A DNA stretch of 64,000 bases from Trichobilharzia regenti (GCA_944472135.2 OX235267.1:38967312-39031311), one strand, 5' to 3'; shown: positions 30,206-44,300, numbered from the stretch's first letter. A program made the numbers and translations. The notes: generated by a model from the letters alone, not told the origin.

Positions 30206-33200
30206 GACATTATCTCCATTCATTTACTTTTTGTTGGCCATACAATTATGGGAAGGAGTAATTTGACAAAAAGAGAGGCTTCCTTAAACTACTTAGCCGT
30301 AGTCTCCTTCTGGAAGAGTAGCGCATGACTGAACTTATCCGGCAAGTCGGCTGATATTTCGCTCAGTAAATATTTTTGTGGATAATCTGCTTGGTAGTTT
30401 AACAATTTTGTCACACGGTAGAGGCCAGACCATTCACGAACTATAGAGATCAATATAAATATAAATATAGGCTGTTAATTGGTTGACCATAACTACCAGC
30501 AGGAGAAGAAATGAAGTTTTAGTTGTAGCTGAACCTTGATGAAGATATTCGTGGGGGTTACGATTTTACATTTATACGGACTTCTTCTGATTGCTTGTAC
30601 TAATGTACTTTATACTTATGAAAAATGTCAATTTATCTAAATTGGAAGATTGTAATTTATGCCATATCTGACTTAATTCACTTCAACCCAATAAATGATT
30701 CACCCACAAGATAAAGCTAAGTGAAATAACTTTGTGATGCATGCACATATATAGTCAACAAAATTTCAGGTTTCAGGGTGATTGTATTCACTAGTTTGTG
30801 AGATAAAATGAATACTACGAGGGTGAATTATACAGACTAAGCATAGGTTAATGGTCAACAAATAACAATATTGGTGATAACGAAATGAAAACGATAGTAT
30901 GATGTAAACTTAAAAGCACCATTAGGGAAAGAATTTCAAGTAACAATGAATTAAATGAAGTGGAATGGACAGGATTGTACAAATATACTAACAAGTTTGA
31001 AAAGCATTACGTAAACCTAGGGTAACAGATATAATGATAAGAGTCATGCAGCATCGAAAGTCCCCAAGTAAAAGTTTATCGCTGAGACAAAGGAGAAAAG
31101 AATAGAACTTTTGGAGGCGAAGGATAATTTATTTAAAACAACTTTTATCTAACTATTTTTGTTCTGAATATTCGTGGTCTTGATATGAATATTAAATGAG
31201 ATTTTATGTGTCTTTGGTTAAAGCCCAACTCTTGCTGACTTCCGAGGTGTTTACCTTTTGGTGTCAATCGGTTATGGAAGTTTAATGAAATACCACTAAT
31301 TTTGTTTAAGTTATTAGAGGCGATATTTCGACTTTTCCAGTTCTGATTCTGCTTTTCCGCTCCAAGGTCAGATATTCGGACTGTTGCAAATCTTTTTAAC
31401 TGTTTGTTTTCTTTCACGTTTTTAATGAGGATATCACATTTGGATTTTTTATGTTGATATATGCTGAAAGTTTCATGTTATCATGCACCGTATACACAAG
31501 GTTTACTTAGGTTACTTAGGTAACCCGAAAAACTCTTAAGTTTCAGGAGGAAATTTAAAGGTTTTCAGTAGGTAATTAGGGGCTTCTGGGGAAAAGGAAC
31601 GTTGCACTGCCCCAGATTTTTCCTTAGGGTAGTTTTAAAATGCATAAGTATGGTCTCGGTGATGTCAAGGGATAGAAGGCAAGAATTTTAATATGTCCTA
31701 TATGTATTCTATCACTTTGTCGACTTAAGTTTAACAAAATGAGTGACCAACCAGTGACCTAGCTTAAAACGCTTAGTGAGCGATTTAGTGATACCTGGTA
31801 AGTGATATTGTAATCATGAGTAAAATATGCTTAACGAAGTGTTTTGTCATAAAATGGGATATATGGCAAGTTTCAGGTCAGTTTTGGAAAAGATTAAGTC
31901 AAGGTCTAGGCTAAGGACAAGTTAGGGTTAGGTCAACCTAATGAGGGCGACATTAAGGTTGGTTCGAGTTAGATTACAGTTAGTTTAAGGGTATTTTCAC
32001 GTTAGGGTTACGCTGAGGAAAAATTATGGTTATTGTTGGGCTTAGAAGAGCCAGATAATCACGTGCATAGAGTGTGTGTTGAAACTGTAGTCCAAAAGTA
32101 AGAGGTATTTGTATCACACGTCAGAAAAATATATTCTGTGTAACAGTTTCATGCCTTTAAATTCATTATTTTCATGAATATATATATTTTATACTCCAAA
32201 ATTGCCTTTACTTTGTGGTTGGTGCGTTCAGGGTCATTTATCTGTTGATACTTACTTGTAGTTAAAGTTTAATTTTGTCGTCAAAAGATAACTTGTCAAT
32301 TCTTCTAGAGCTAAAACCTCATACCATAAAATCACAGGATAGTGGCATTACAAACATTTCGAAAGATGAGAAGAATGATTGATTGAATCATATTAAATCT
32401 TACTGTCGTATGTGCAGTTGATAATACTGTATTTCTGCATCACCTCTGTTTTATTTAACCAGTATTTTTGTTCAAGCCTTAGTCCACCTGGATGTATTTG
32501 AAATATTCTTCTTTCTTTGGTCGAGGTTGAACTGTAGCAGCCACTCTGGTACATGATCTTCGACAACCAGTTAGATTTGCAGATAGTATGACTAATTCAA
32601 GCTGTGCCTTCTGTCGTGGATATGCCTAACCACTTCCAGGAAAAGAGTTTTTGATTACTGCGTAAATGATGAATTGATTGGAGTTGCTAAAGCATGCATA
32701 TTCTTTCGAAGTTAGCTAGGATAACTGATATTTTAAGGGAATCGGGATTTTGAAGCAGATTAAAGAACAGGATCAGAAGTATAAAATGATCTTAGAACGA
32801 CATGATCTGTTTTTTTGCTCCTCAATTCTAACTAGTCCCTTAAAGTTCATGGTGAGATCAATGGGGGTGGCCGCTATAGTTTAACATTTCCGACTTCTAT
32901 ATCGATTGTTTTTTAATTCATTTGGCATAATGTGTCAAGTGATTGCCTTATTTCACTATGAGTTGCAAGTGTTTATCGTTCTTGCTCAGTTATGCCAGAC
33001 AATGTGCTATTAAGCTATAGTCCTGAGATCTGACGGGAATATTTGGAAATACTAGCCAGGCCTGAGAACCGAGTGCGTCATCAGCAGGCCTGTATGATTT
33101 AATGCAACTATTATCAAGCTATAAGCTACTTCCAGTAATTGACCTTTCATAGTACTGATCGTTAGTTTAGAAGGAAGTAATTTAAAAATCTATTGCTTTA

Positions 33201-33784
33201 GCTCACGATTGAATAATAAGTGTAAAATTGCCGACAAATGTACGTCTTTTGAAACCGAAACACTTCAAAAAGTAAATGAAAAGGAATAACAGAGATGTTA
33301 TGGTACTAATACAGTGGGCAGAGATATATAGGAATATAAAAATGCTTAGTAAATAGTAGTAGTTGTGTTTAGGAGTGAGGCAGTAGAAGTGGGGAGAAGA
33401 AATATGCACCATTGTGAAAGATGTTGAGCCATGTCACTCATGAGTTTTAAGACATTGATCTTTGGTATGCAAATAGTGTCACCCTGGTAACCTACATCTA
33501 TGAGGCTTAGACCAGTAATCAATGACTTTATAGGTCAGTAGCACCTTTTGGTATTGCCACAGTTGTTGGAACAGGAAAATATAAAGGGAATCACTGATAT
33601 AGGAATAACTTCCATGTGTTGACGGGTGCATACACCATGAATAAATTCGTTTGCATAACGAAAGAATAGTTTTATGCCTTGGTCACTATCACTTCAAGTT
33701 ACATCTGGAGTGTCACTTTACAGTCTGTAGATTCGCGACTAATATTGAGTTTAGTGAGTTATTCTATTTTTTATTTATTTATTT
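30206..33784. other. Long stretch without recognised features
   Basis: AT-rich, with no coding frame carrying a known motif. Frames such as 31145-31417 (minus) look like chance. Two adjacent TTAGGG-like units (GTTAGGGTTAGG) near 31921 sit in a patch of degenerate GTTAGG/TTAAGG repeats. Confidence 0.45.
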
Positions 33785-33973
33785 TTTATTTTTGATTACA
33801 GCTTGATTCCACATTGTATTTTTTTTGGTACTAGTATGGAATTTTCAGCATGGATATCGGTAGCCCAAATTTTGCAGGCCGACCATAGATATCGGGTGTG
33901 CGTCGGCGCGGGCTCGAGCCCCGGACCATGTGCATGGTCGGTGAGAGTCCTAACCACTGTGCCACCGACGCAC
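33785..33973 (-). mobile_element. tRNA-headed SINE with A/T tail (SINE-A)
   Basis: On the minus strand it starts GTGCGTCGGTGGCACAGTGG, with TGGCACAGTGG as box A and GGGCTCGAGCCC near box B. The body reads GATATCTATGGTCGGCCTGC and GATATCCATGCTGAAAATTCC, then CAAGCTGTAATCAAAAAT and an A/T tail. The same unit is at 51098, 55993 and 61926. Confidence 0.8.
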
Positions 33974-34189
33974 AAAAATAAAATAAAAAAATAATTAAAG
34001 ATCATATACATATAGCGCATTGAAATGGATTCGTGTAGTATATGGACTTTCTAAATTCTACATTCTGGAGTTTATTAGACTAGTTATGCTGGAGGTGAAT
34101 ATATTTAAAGTAGAACAACCTTCATTATGGTCATTATAAGCTCATTATTGGATGATAATTGTGAACTTTATCCTTTTTGATGTTGGACA

Positions 34190-34350
34190 TTGGAAACTAT
34201 GCCAAATTTACTCTCGAATGGAATTTCATGTTTGGTTAAATACATTGTTTATAACTTTAACCGTGTCATAAGTAGCACAAGATGTAAAAGCAGTGAGTCA
34301 TGTCGTAAATTTAAAAAAAGGATTAGTATAATTCTTGTCTTCGCTCAATA
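34190..34350. other. Spacer upstream of an SR2-like fragment
   Basis: No recognised feature. Confidence 0.3.
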
Positions 34351-34354
34351 CTCT

Positions 34355-34700
34355 AATCAGATGGCCAGAAAAGGTCAGCCACAGGGATCTGTGGGAGCAT
34401 ACCAACCAGTAACCGATCGTGAAGCAAATAAGCAGGAAGAAATGAAGGTGGATTGGTTGGCAATATTCTGAGGAAACCATCAAGTGACATCACACGACAG
34501 GCCATCGTTCGAGTGGGACCCGAAAGTGAAACGGCGAGTTGGTCGTCCAAGGGTGACTTGGAGGAGGTCATGTGAAGAGGAGATGAAAGCATGTGAGCAG
34601 ACGTGGAGTCAGGTGAAAACTTTAGCAGAGAACCGAACGCAATAGAGAAGTTGTGGCTGAAGCCCTTTGTTCCTCTAGGAATCAAAGGAAATAATAATAA
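34355..34700 (+). mobile_element. SR2-like LINE 3' end
   Basis: Collinear with 38480-38835: an AGATGGCCAGAAAAGG start, the block ATTGGTTGGCAATATTCTGA, TCCAAGGGTGACTTGGAGGAGG, and a GAAGCCCTTTGTTCCTCTAGG terminus followed by an (AAT)n tail at 34688-34699. Broken frames. It lies about 160 bases upstream of the syntenin start codon. Confidence 0.75.
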
Positions 34701-34859
34701 TTGTGAATTAGTTAACATTTACTGTGAAAAATCATTTTCTGCTGTAACAGAAAGTCCTACTTTAGTGTATTAACAAAGTTAAACTAACTCTGTACTGGAT
34801 TTAGTTTATTGCACTTAGTAATTAACACTTTTTGAAACTACTGTTTTACTCAAATTTAG

Positions 34860-35339
34860 ATGCCTCTGTATCCTTCACTTGAGCAAATGAAGGTGAGCAG
34901 TCTTCTGGAGAGTCAAGGTGTTGGTGGGGGTGGCGTTGGTAGTGGCGTTGGTGGTGGTGGCGCCGGTGGTTATATGACTCCTTGGGAACCTCCATATGAT
35001 GATGCATCAGTAGCCATGCAACCAGTGCAATCACATGCTGATCTTCTTAGAAGTATGGGTTATGAGGCGGGCTCTTTTTATTTTAACAATCTTGGTGAAC
35101 TGGTTCCTACTAATCCCGCAGCGGCTTTTAAAAATGATGACTTTAGTCAGCCTGGTGCTGCTACAGACTGTGCATCAAACTCCATGGCAATTTGTCCTGT
35201 TCCACCAAGTGGAACATTGGCTCTTTTTCAACATCATGACATTTTTGACAAAATAGAAATTAAAGCAGGCATTCGACTTGTAACTCTTTGTAAAAATGAT
35301 AATGGTAAGGTTGGCATTCAATTGAAGGATATAGAAAAA
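34860..35339 (+). CDS. SDCBP-like: Syntenin exon 1 (N-terminal region and start of PDZ1)
   Basis: Encodes residues 1-160. The ATG sits immediately after TTTAG (AG at 34858-34859), so this exon probably begins exactly at the start codon. The N-terminal region has LYPSL (residues 3-7), the Gly-rich linker, and a stretch with LGELVPTNPAAAF. PDZ1 begins at IRLVTLCKNDNGKVGIQL, where KVGIQL is the carboxylate-binding loop position. The donor is GTGAGT at 35340. Confidence 0.92.
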
Positions 35340-38300
35340 GTGAGTTCTAGCCAGATATGTTTATCATTTACTGATGATGTTTTGAACACAGGATATTTTT
35401 TTCACTAAATTTTTAAATAAAAGAATTAAATATTAATTTAAAAAAACTTGTATTTAATTTTATGTACTCTGTTGTTTATTATTGTTCATAAACAATTTGG
35501 TTATAATAAAATGTTTTGTTTATGTGTCTGAACGAGATCTACTCTGTAGCAAAAACAATTTCTCTCTAAGAATCTGCACATTGTGTTGTCGGTTGCTTTA
35601 GTATGGCACCAAGTTATCCGTTCAAAGATTTCATATCATAAAAAGTCTAATAAAAGCGAAGAAAGAACATTTATCAAAGTCAGAATCTGTTACAAAAAGG
35701 GCTGAGTGTCTCATGCCTCAGGGGCCTAGTACATGACGCTTCAATGTTTTTAATTGATGAGGTGTTTTCTTTACGATTTTAGGCTTCAATTTGAACACCA
35801 TCACACTGGGGTGCATATAAGACAGGAGGCGTACATCTTAGGTTTACTGCTAATCAGCATTTTATCAAGTAGTGAAGAAAAAATACATTGTCATTGTAAA
35901 ATACACTGGGATATCTTCTAATCCCAAACATATTTTTTTTAAACGGGAAAATGGCTTTAATTGGTGGATAGTGACTAGCGGTGGAATCCAGGATAACGTG
36001 CATTTCGTCCTATTCGGGACTCGCTATCTGGATGTACCTGCATTTCCCAGTGAGTGATGATGTCCCCACCGAGGTTCGAGCCTTGGAGAAGTGGCTTATA
36101 CTTATTTTGAGTGCCAGTTATTACCACCCATATATGAGGCGAAATTACTTTTTTCTTCACTCGTTTGCTTCCCGAGTGTTCCGGAAGCATGGGACTTCAA
36201 GCTGCGAAATTCCAGTAGTCACCTTTTGTTGGTTTCACAGAGTGAGTTTAACCTCCCGTCTCTAGCTTAGTCTACTTCCAGATAAGCAAGGTTTGGGAGA
36301 GTGTGTCAGCTAGGAATCGAATGCTGCACCATGTGCATAATTGACCAGCATCCCACCTCATTGAACCATTGACGTACGAGGTCAAATATATATATTTGTT
36401 CTAAGTTCAACATTCATGACAGACTAGTTGCAAGACTACAGCTCTATATGAAAGTAGATTGAAAATTCCTTCAACATGTTCTTTGCTTAACAGTATCAGC
36501 ATGATATCCAAAATCAGCTCTGTCTGTGCTTAAAGTCTACGTCAACGTGTAAATGCCATTAAGGAATATGAGTTATCTAATAATATTCAGTCTTACTACC
36601 AAATGTTTAAAATATCTCATCTCTTTCAGTTTTCATTCACAGCAATCAGTTTACCTACCTAGTAGGTTGTATGCAGTTAATGAAAAAATTGTCGAGTGAA
36701 TAGGAATTTATCAAACGTCTGTTTGCAGGGATTTGACTAATTACAGGTGCGGTCATTGATTAGAGAACTATTGGAAAATCAGCAGAGAGTACTGGACAAC
36801 TGTTAAGTCCGCCTAGTTCGAGACTCCTCAACAGTACACACCCACCGCTAGGGTTCGAATCCGGAAGGTTTCGATCAGATTTCGTGGACCAATCAGCTAT
36901 TGAGACTCGATCCAGTAGCCAATGCATCAATTTCAATTTCTGCTAATTCGTGATATATATATATATATATATATATGCTGAAATGGGAACAGGTAAAAGG
37001 GACCTGGGGACATTATATCATATAACCACGTCTCTATCCGGGAAGAGATCGACACAAGTGAAACCTATAAAAGACAGTCAGGGGAACCCAATCACCAAGG
37101 AAGAAAGATTAAACAGTGGGCGGATCACTTCGAAGGACTCTTGAACCGACCACCATCTGCAACCCATCCAGAAATACCAACAATAGCGCGTACACAACTG
37201 CAAGTTGACACCAATCCTCCAATGAAAGCTGAAATCTTGAATGCAATCAAACTTCTGAAAGCTGGGAAAACAGCCGGACCAGATGGAATACCCCCTAAAG
37301 CACTGAAAACAGCCCTAGAGACGACAGCAGATATGCTGACTCCACTATTGCAAAAGGTCTGGACGAAGGGAAAGGTGCCTACTGACTGGAGGAAAGGTTA
37401 CGTCGTGAAACTGCCAAAGATGGGCGACTTAGGACTCTGCAAGAACTGGCGAGGAATCATGATCTTCTCAACGCCAAGTAAAATCCTGAGTCGCATCATC
37501 CTGGAGAGAATAAAGGACACACTGGATGCAGAACTCCTACCAGAACAATCTGAATTCAGGAAAGGCAAATCATGTCCTGACCAAATTGCGACTCTACGCA
37601 TCATCATCGAACAAAGCATGGAATGGCAATCAAGCCTCTACCTCAACTTTATAGAATTTTAGAAGGCCTTCGACAGCGTTGACCGTGAAGTAATTTGGAA
37701 ATTACTCGAGTACTACGGCGTACCCCAAATATTCATCAACCATATTCAACAGCTGGCTGTACGACAACGGCACATGTCAAGTGATCCACAACGGAAAACT
37801 CAGCGAGGCGTTTGGAGTAAACACAGGAGTCAGACAAGGGTGCTTATTATCACCCATGATATTCCTAATTGTGGTGGATTGGATTATGCGTCAGACAATG
37901 GGAAACGAGAAGACAGGGATATCCTGGACCAACGCGAAGAACCTAGAAGACCTGGATTTCGCACGTGGATGATTTATGTTTGATGTCACTGTCACAAAAT
38001 CGATGACTTACAAGCGAAAACCGACAAACTGGTCGAAGAAGCAGCAAAGACAGGACTCCAAGTGAACATAGACAAGACGGAGGTTATGAAAATAACCAAC
38101 CAACAACAAAAGCAACAACAGCAGCAACATCCAGCGTCAATCACCATCAACGGGAGGGATTTGAAAGAGGTTACTTCATTCACTTATCCAGCTAGGAAGC
38201 ATTGTCTCAACTACAGGAAGTCGGAACGGACGAGGATGTCAAATCGAGCAACATTCGGGAAGGCGAGAAACACATTCACTCATCAACCTGAATCCAATCT

Positions 38301-41300
38301 GGAAATCTTCGTCACTCAGCATCAACAACAAAATTCGGTAGGAGTTTCAATACAAACGTCAAGTCAGTCAGTTCTTCTATAGGGCCAGAAACTTGGCAGG
38401 TGGGTCACAAAGAATATTTCCAACAGCCTGTTGCAGACCTTCATCAACAATAACTGTCTTCGCTCTATACTGAAGATCAGATGTCCGGGCCGGAAAGAAT
38501 CACCAACAAGAAACTATGGCTGGGAACAAACAAAACAAGAACCCATCGCCCAACAAATATGCAGGAGAAATTGGAGATGGATTGGACTCTCTCTTAGGAG
38601 GCCGCTGGGTGATATCACACGCGCGTCAGGCCATTGCTCGAGTGGAACCAGGCGGAAAGGGAAGCGGCGAGTGGGACGTCGGTGTAAGGGTGACATGGAG
38701 GAGATCGTGTGAAGAGGAGGTGAAACAGTATGGACTAACATGGATGCAGGTGGAAAGTACAGCAGAAGGAAGACAGAAGCAAGTGGAGACGTGCAGTTGA
38801 AGCCCTATGTTCCACTAGGAACCCAAGGGAACAATAATAATAATATATAAGTACATAGTGTAACCACCAGCCAGTGCCATAGTCGAGTAACTGACCTGTT
38901 ATCAGACTCCTCTGCTTACGACTTCTCTCACTAGAACTCCAGGCAACTTGTTGTATAAAACTAGTCGCTAATGCGTATCAGGTTATTTATTTATCAACGA
39001 ATTTCTTTTGTTCTGTAAGTCTTTGATTGTTTTTTGTTTTTTCAAAAAATAATTAAAAAATGGCTGACAGCTTCTCTACTTCTCTATTTTTTTTGTTCTT
39101 GTTTTCTCCCCTTTTGTATTATATATTCTACTAAATTATTTAGGGTATATTCGTTTCTTTTGTGGAAGCAGGGTCACCAGCTGCACTGGCCGGTGTACGT
39201 TTCGGTGATCAAGTCCTAGAGATTAATAATATTTTAGTAGCTGGTTATACAGGATCAAAAGCAATGGATTTGCTTAAAAATTCTTCACCTAATAATATCA
39301 GATTAGCAATTCGTGATCGGTAAGTAAAGCAAAAAAAAAACAAGTAAAAATAGTAAGAGTAGTAGAAGTGTTGGTTAATTTCTTGTTTCTTTTACTTCAC
39401 TTGCATAAATTATTTATTTATTTATTTATGTGTTATTAATTTTGTTATTTTTTATGAGAAATTCTCATCTAAACATTAATAAGACCAACAAAAGACAAGC
39501 AGTTCAACAAAGGAGGTTGTTTTCAGTGAATTCATTGTCTTCTTTAGTTGTACAATCTCCCGCCGCCGCATGAGAAGGCAGTGGACTGTGGACTTACCTG
39601 GCAGCGAAACAAAAGTAAACACAAGTATAAAGATTATCTGCATTATTTAAATAGGCAGTGTAGCTTGTCTCACGAGACACGAGACAGGAAAAGCTGTCTT
39701 TTGATTCTGAACTTTTGATTTCATTTGATTTGATACGATTGGTCGAGATGTTGACCAGAGAAAGTAAAAAAAGTCATTTCCGTCTCCACGCCTTCTCCCA
39801 CAACACCTCTTGTGTTATTTCTTATCTAATAATAAACCTTTCAACTCACTATTCACATAGACAATTGCTGATATAGTCAAGTAGTTTATCTAGGAAACTT
39901 TAGAATTTAGTGCAACACCAATGTTAAGACCAAGAAATACTGATGAGTTGCAGTGAAAACTTCATCATCAGGACGTTGTTGTGGATGATGCCTAGTTTTA
40001 AAAGTGATTAAGTAATAAATCATACTGAGTGATGTTAGCATGTGCTGTTCATTCTTGATTGGATTATTATTATTATTGTTATAATGTATTGTATGCGCCG
40101 TCGGATATTACCTTATCTATCTTAAATCGATTTCTGTATATTCTTAGTTCGAAAAGTCATCTGTCCCTGAAGTCTCTGTCTATAAGTGTCCAAGATTGGT
40201 CATGAACTAACATATAATTTAGAGAACCATTGAAAATCAGCAATGAGTCATTGGATTCTATAGCAGTGGGGCTGAATGGTCCAAATGGCTGCCTTGCGAG
40301 CTGAATGTCATGGGTTCGATTCCCTACCGTGGGGTCATAGGTGTCTACTGATGAAGACTCTCAGACAAGAACGAAGCAGCTGTTCAGTACTCCAGTACTA
40401 GTTTTCAATGGTTCTCTGACTGAACTCAGTTTATGATCAGTTTTGAAATAAAGTTTATCGTAAAATTTTCAGGTTATACAATTTGCAGGGGATTCGGGAT
40501 TAATTCTAATTGGTAGATTTTTGTGGCGAATTAATACCAGTTAGACAGACCTTTGGATAACTGTTTCTGCCTACTTTTTTGACTCTTCAGCAATTCGAAC
40601 CCATGGCCCATGACCATGAGTCGAACCCAGGAACTTTAGGCTACAACACCAAGCTCATTGACCTTTCAGTCACTTGGGGTGGAATTCAGTGACTCCTGGA
40701 TTCTAACTTTGTAAACTTGTGATGTAATAATAATAATAATGATTTACTTTATTCCAAAAACAGTACTTGTGATACAGATTGGAATTTTCAGCATTAATCA
40801 CAATATTGCATCTAATATCCTCAAATTATAAATAAAATTAATCACACAGAAAATCTTCCACATTTACAATAGGGGTAATGTCAGAAACATGCAGCATATA
40901 AAATGGAAATAATAATAATGATAATGATAACCGCTAAGGTAATAATAATAATGCAAGTGAAAAATTCCGTGGGTTTGTTTCACACAGTATTGTCGTTATA
41001 TGCAGTATAGAAATCCTAGAATGTTTAAAAATATTGAATATAATCTTCTGTTTACATGATATGGTGAGGGGAAAAACAAAGATTACAGCAGTCATAGAGA
41101 TAAGTTGGTGCTTACAATTATGGAAGTAAAACAAAGAAGCAACAGGACCATAAATATAATAGAAATAATAGAAGTAAACTTGAAGGTACATAAGGATGGA
41201 TGGAGGAAATTGTTTATTTTCTACTAGATGAAAAAAAGTTAGTTAGTTCTTGTCTGACACTATTTTCATCACATAAAATACCCGCCAAGTATAGTATCAT

Positions 41301-44300
41301 AGAATTTCTATACTTAGACGTGCGAGCATACAGTTTTCTGAAGTTACTTCTTGTTCTACCTGAGGAAATGCAAGGTAAAAGCTGAGCGTGAAGTGGATGC
41401 TCTAAGTCAGACAAAATCCCTCTAGCAAATTTATTGCACGAAGTCAAGTGCCTATCGACAACGTTAACTATGTGGTCCACTGGGACACTACTCACCCTAC
41501 TGACCGTCTTTACCATTCTACGAATTGTGACATAGTCCTTTTTAAGCAAACCAGGAAAGTATAAGGGTGAACAATAAAGAAGAATAGGTAGGATACAAGC
41601 AACAGTTTATTAACTGTAAGAGGAGGGGTTGAGTTATACCCGAGTGCCTCAACTTCTTAATGTAAAATGTCAGGCGGAATGTTTCACTGGAGATCGCTAA
41701 GACATGGGAAGACCAGGAGAGATCAGAAGAGAGAATAAGCCCAAGATACTTAATTTCTGATTTGATTCCTATATCATTGTCGTCAATCTTACAACTGTCA
41801 TGAGAATCGATGACTTCTTTTAACTGTCTTTTAAATCTTAAGCTGAAATTAAGTTTAACATTTAGAAGGATTCACTTTCACCAATGAGCATCCACTTCAC
41901 ATCGACAGAGTAAACCCCATTTGTAGCGACAAGAAATCCATCTAGTAGCCATCAGATTATAGGATTTGTGGGAATTTTGAATTAATTTCAACTGTAAGAT
42001 TTTTTTTATCTAGGACATTGGTGATGACAGCGTTACATCACGAGTTGACAAAGTTAGAATTCAGGGCTCATTGAATTCCAGCCTAAGTGGCTGAATGGTC
42101 AACGAGCTCGGTGTCGTAATCCGAAGGTCCCGGGTTCGATCCCTGTGTGTGTGTGTGGAGGGGGGGGGAAAGAGTTTTGAAAGATTCTCACTACTGAAGA
42201 GTCCTAAAATAGGACGAAACACCTCTTCAACGCTTCTCGATTTTCAATGATCTTTCATGTGAATGACAGTGTATTATTATGTGATATATATTTAATATTC
42301 TGTTTTTCCTCTTCTTCTTTATAGTCCATTTGAACGTGTTGTCACGGTTCACAAAGATGGTATTGGTACTGTGGGTGTAGAAATTCGTCATGGATTAATT
42401 AAAGCCATTGTTAAAGATTCAAGTGCTGCACGTAATGGCCTACTCACGAATCATCATATTATTGAAGTCAATGGTAAAAATGTTGTTGGATTAAAAGATA
42501 AAGCGTTGACACAAATAATTGATGAATGTACTGGTGCATTGAAATTTACTATTATACCTAAATCATTTTATGAAAAATTAACTAAAAAGTAAGTCGGTTA
42601 AATTATCTTATTGGATTTTATCACAAGCTAACTAACGTAGATTAGAGAGCCATTGAAAAAAACCCTGTGAGTACTGAACAGCCAGTTGTTTTCTCCTAGA
42701 TTTGGACTCTTCAGAGGTACACGTGGGTGGACAAATACTCGCCGATGACATTCGCTAGCGGTCGTGCTATATCGTGAACTGACAGAAAGTGGGATCACTT
42801 CCCAATGGCTTAATGGTCTACAAGCTCGCCTCGTACCTCGAACCTTGCTGGGTGTACTGTTGACGAGTCCCAGACTAGGGGGACAAAACAGCTGTTCAAT
42901 ACTCCTTACTGATTTCCCGATGGTTCTCTCACCGATGTTAGCTCATGACGTAGTCCTGTAACCAATCAAATCCCTGCAAACCAACACTTGAATATTATCC
43001 CATTTGTGTGTATGCGTGTTTGTAATTTTAGTCAGTCACAAGTTTCCCTGGTGATCTTTTTAAAGATCTTGAAATACTAGCGAAAATTTATGCTTCAAGT
43101 AGATGTTTTTGATGACGTTGCCTTCTCTGAACCAGTTGACTTAATCGCAAGGTTTCAGTATGAAATGAATTTATTTGAATACTTCACAAATGATGACGTC
43201 ATTGTGTCACCTGGTAATTTTTGTTGTGATTGGTTGTTAGTTTACATTGGTTAGTTTTTATTGACTTGGCATTTGATTTCTTTAGTCCTTTGATTTACTC
43301 TTTCTTAGTTGGTAAATTTGATCTATTCATCGCTGATTTACCCTTGTAGCAGGCTTCTAGCAATTCTTAGGCATTTGTCTAGTGTTCGTACTGTTTAACT
43401 TTCTACATTTTCCCAGTTAAATTGATATCCATAATGATCTATGTGTATCAATATGAAAGAATACATATCGTACATTTTCACAGCTTATTTTTGTTCTTGA
43501 ATGTACAGTCGAAAGAGACGCCTACTACTTTGACGAATATAGAGAGGCTTATCACAGTTCATGCAGTTGATTTTGTAGATGATGTCTAAATGGAACATAG
43601 GCCTTCAGATTGGTAACTTTTTAAGTGTCAGTAGCCACAATGTTGCTTTCACAGTATTAGGTTGCTGGCGTCACACCCAATTTTCTCTTTTTTTCGAAGC
43701 TTACTGTTAACTAGTAAAGTAGACAATATTTTAGTGAGTGAGTTGGACAGGAGTTGAACCCGGACTATACGTGTGGTTAGCGAGTATTCTACCACTCAGC
43801 CACCGACACCATACCAGTAATTGACTGGCTCTTTTCTATTGATATTAGAATGCAAAATGTTTCCTATGGGATACACTGTGAGCAGGATTTACAAGCTTCA
43901 CAAACTTGTTCACACTTGTCATATAGTGTAGTCTGTTTCGAAATCTAGTAATGATGAATCTTATTTTGGCTTACTGGACGAATCTGTTCAAGGAAGAAGA
44001 AATTAGTGGTTTGCTAAACCGTTAAAGATAGGAATAGGATAGATCAGTGTTGGTGATGAAAAGAACCACAATAACAGCAGCAACAAGCATCGATCACTAT
44101 CAACGGAATAAATATAAAAGAGGTGATTTAGATATGATAGAGAAAATTTGTAGCCCAGGTGGATGATTTTTATGTGAGCCAGGAATTGTTGCCAGGACTC
44201 ATTGCAAAACTTCACCTTAAGGAAAATTAGAGAAAAATACCTCATGGACGTCTTCCAAAAGAATGGATATCCACGGAATTTTATCAAAAGACATATACCC

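Larger units (their letters stand above)
35340..39143 (+). other. Syntenin intron 1
   Basis: Bounded by GTGAGT and TTATTTAG. It holds a Sm-alpha-like SINE, a SINE-B, a SINE-2, an (AT)n run and a 1.9-kb SR2-like LINE in sense orientation. Read-through from exon 1 stays open to TAA at 35406-35408, and an AATAAA follows at 35416-35421. Confidence 0.85.
39320..42324 (+). other. Syntenin intron 2
   Basis: Bounded by GTAAGT and CTTTATAG. It contains two SINE-2 copies, a CR1-like 3' end in antisense and another SINE-2 copy just before the acceptor. Nothing was recognised in 39330-40165. Confidence 0.85.

Noticed and set aside
31145..31417. 90-codon minus-strand frame as a gene
   Set aside because: No known motif, low-complexity Lys/Asn/Leu composition typical of chance frames in AT-rich DNA, and no splice or polyadenylation context.
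31910..32010. Interstitial telomere (TTAGGG)n
   Set aside because: Only two adjacent units are present; the rest is degenerate GTTAGG/TTAAGG sequence, too weak to call.
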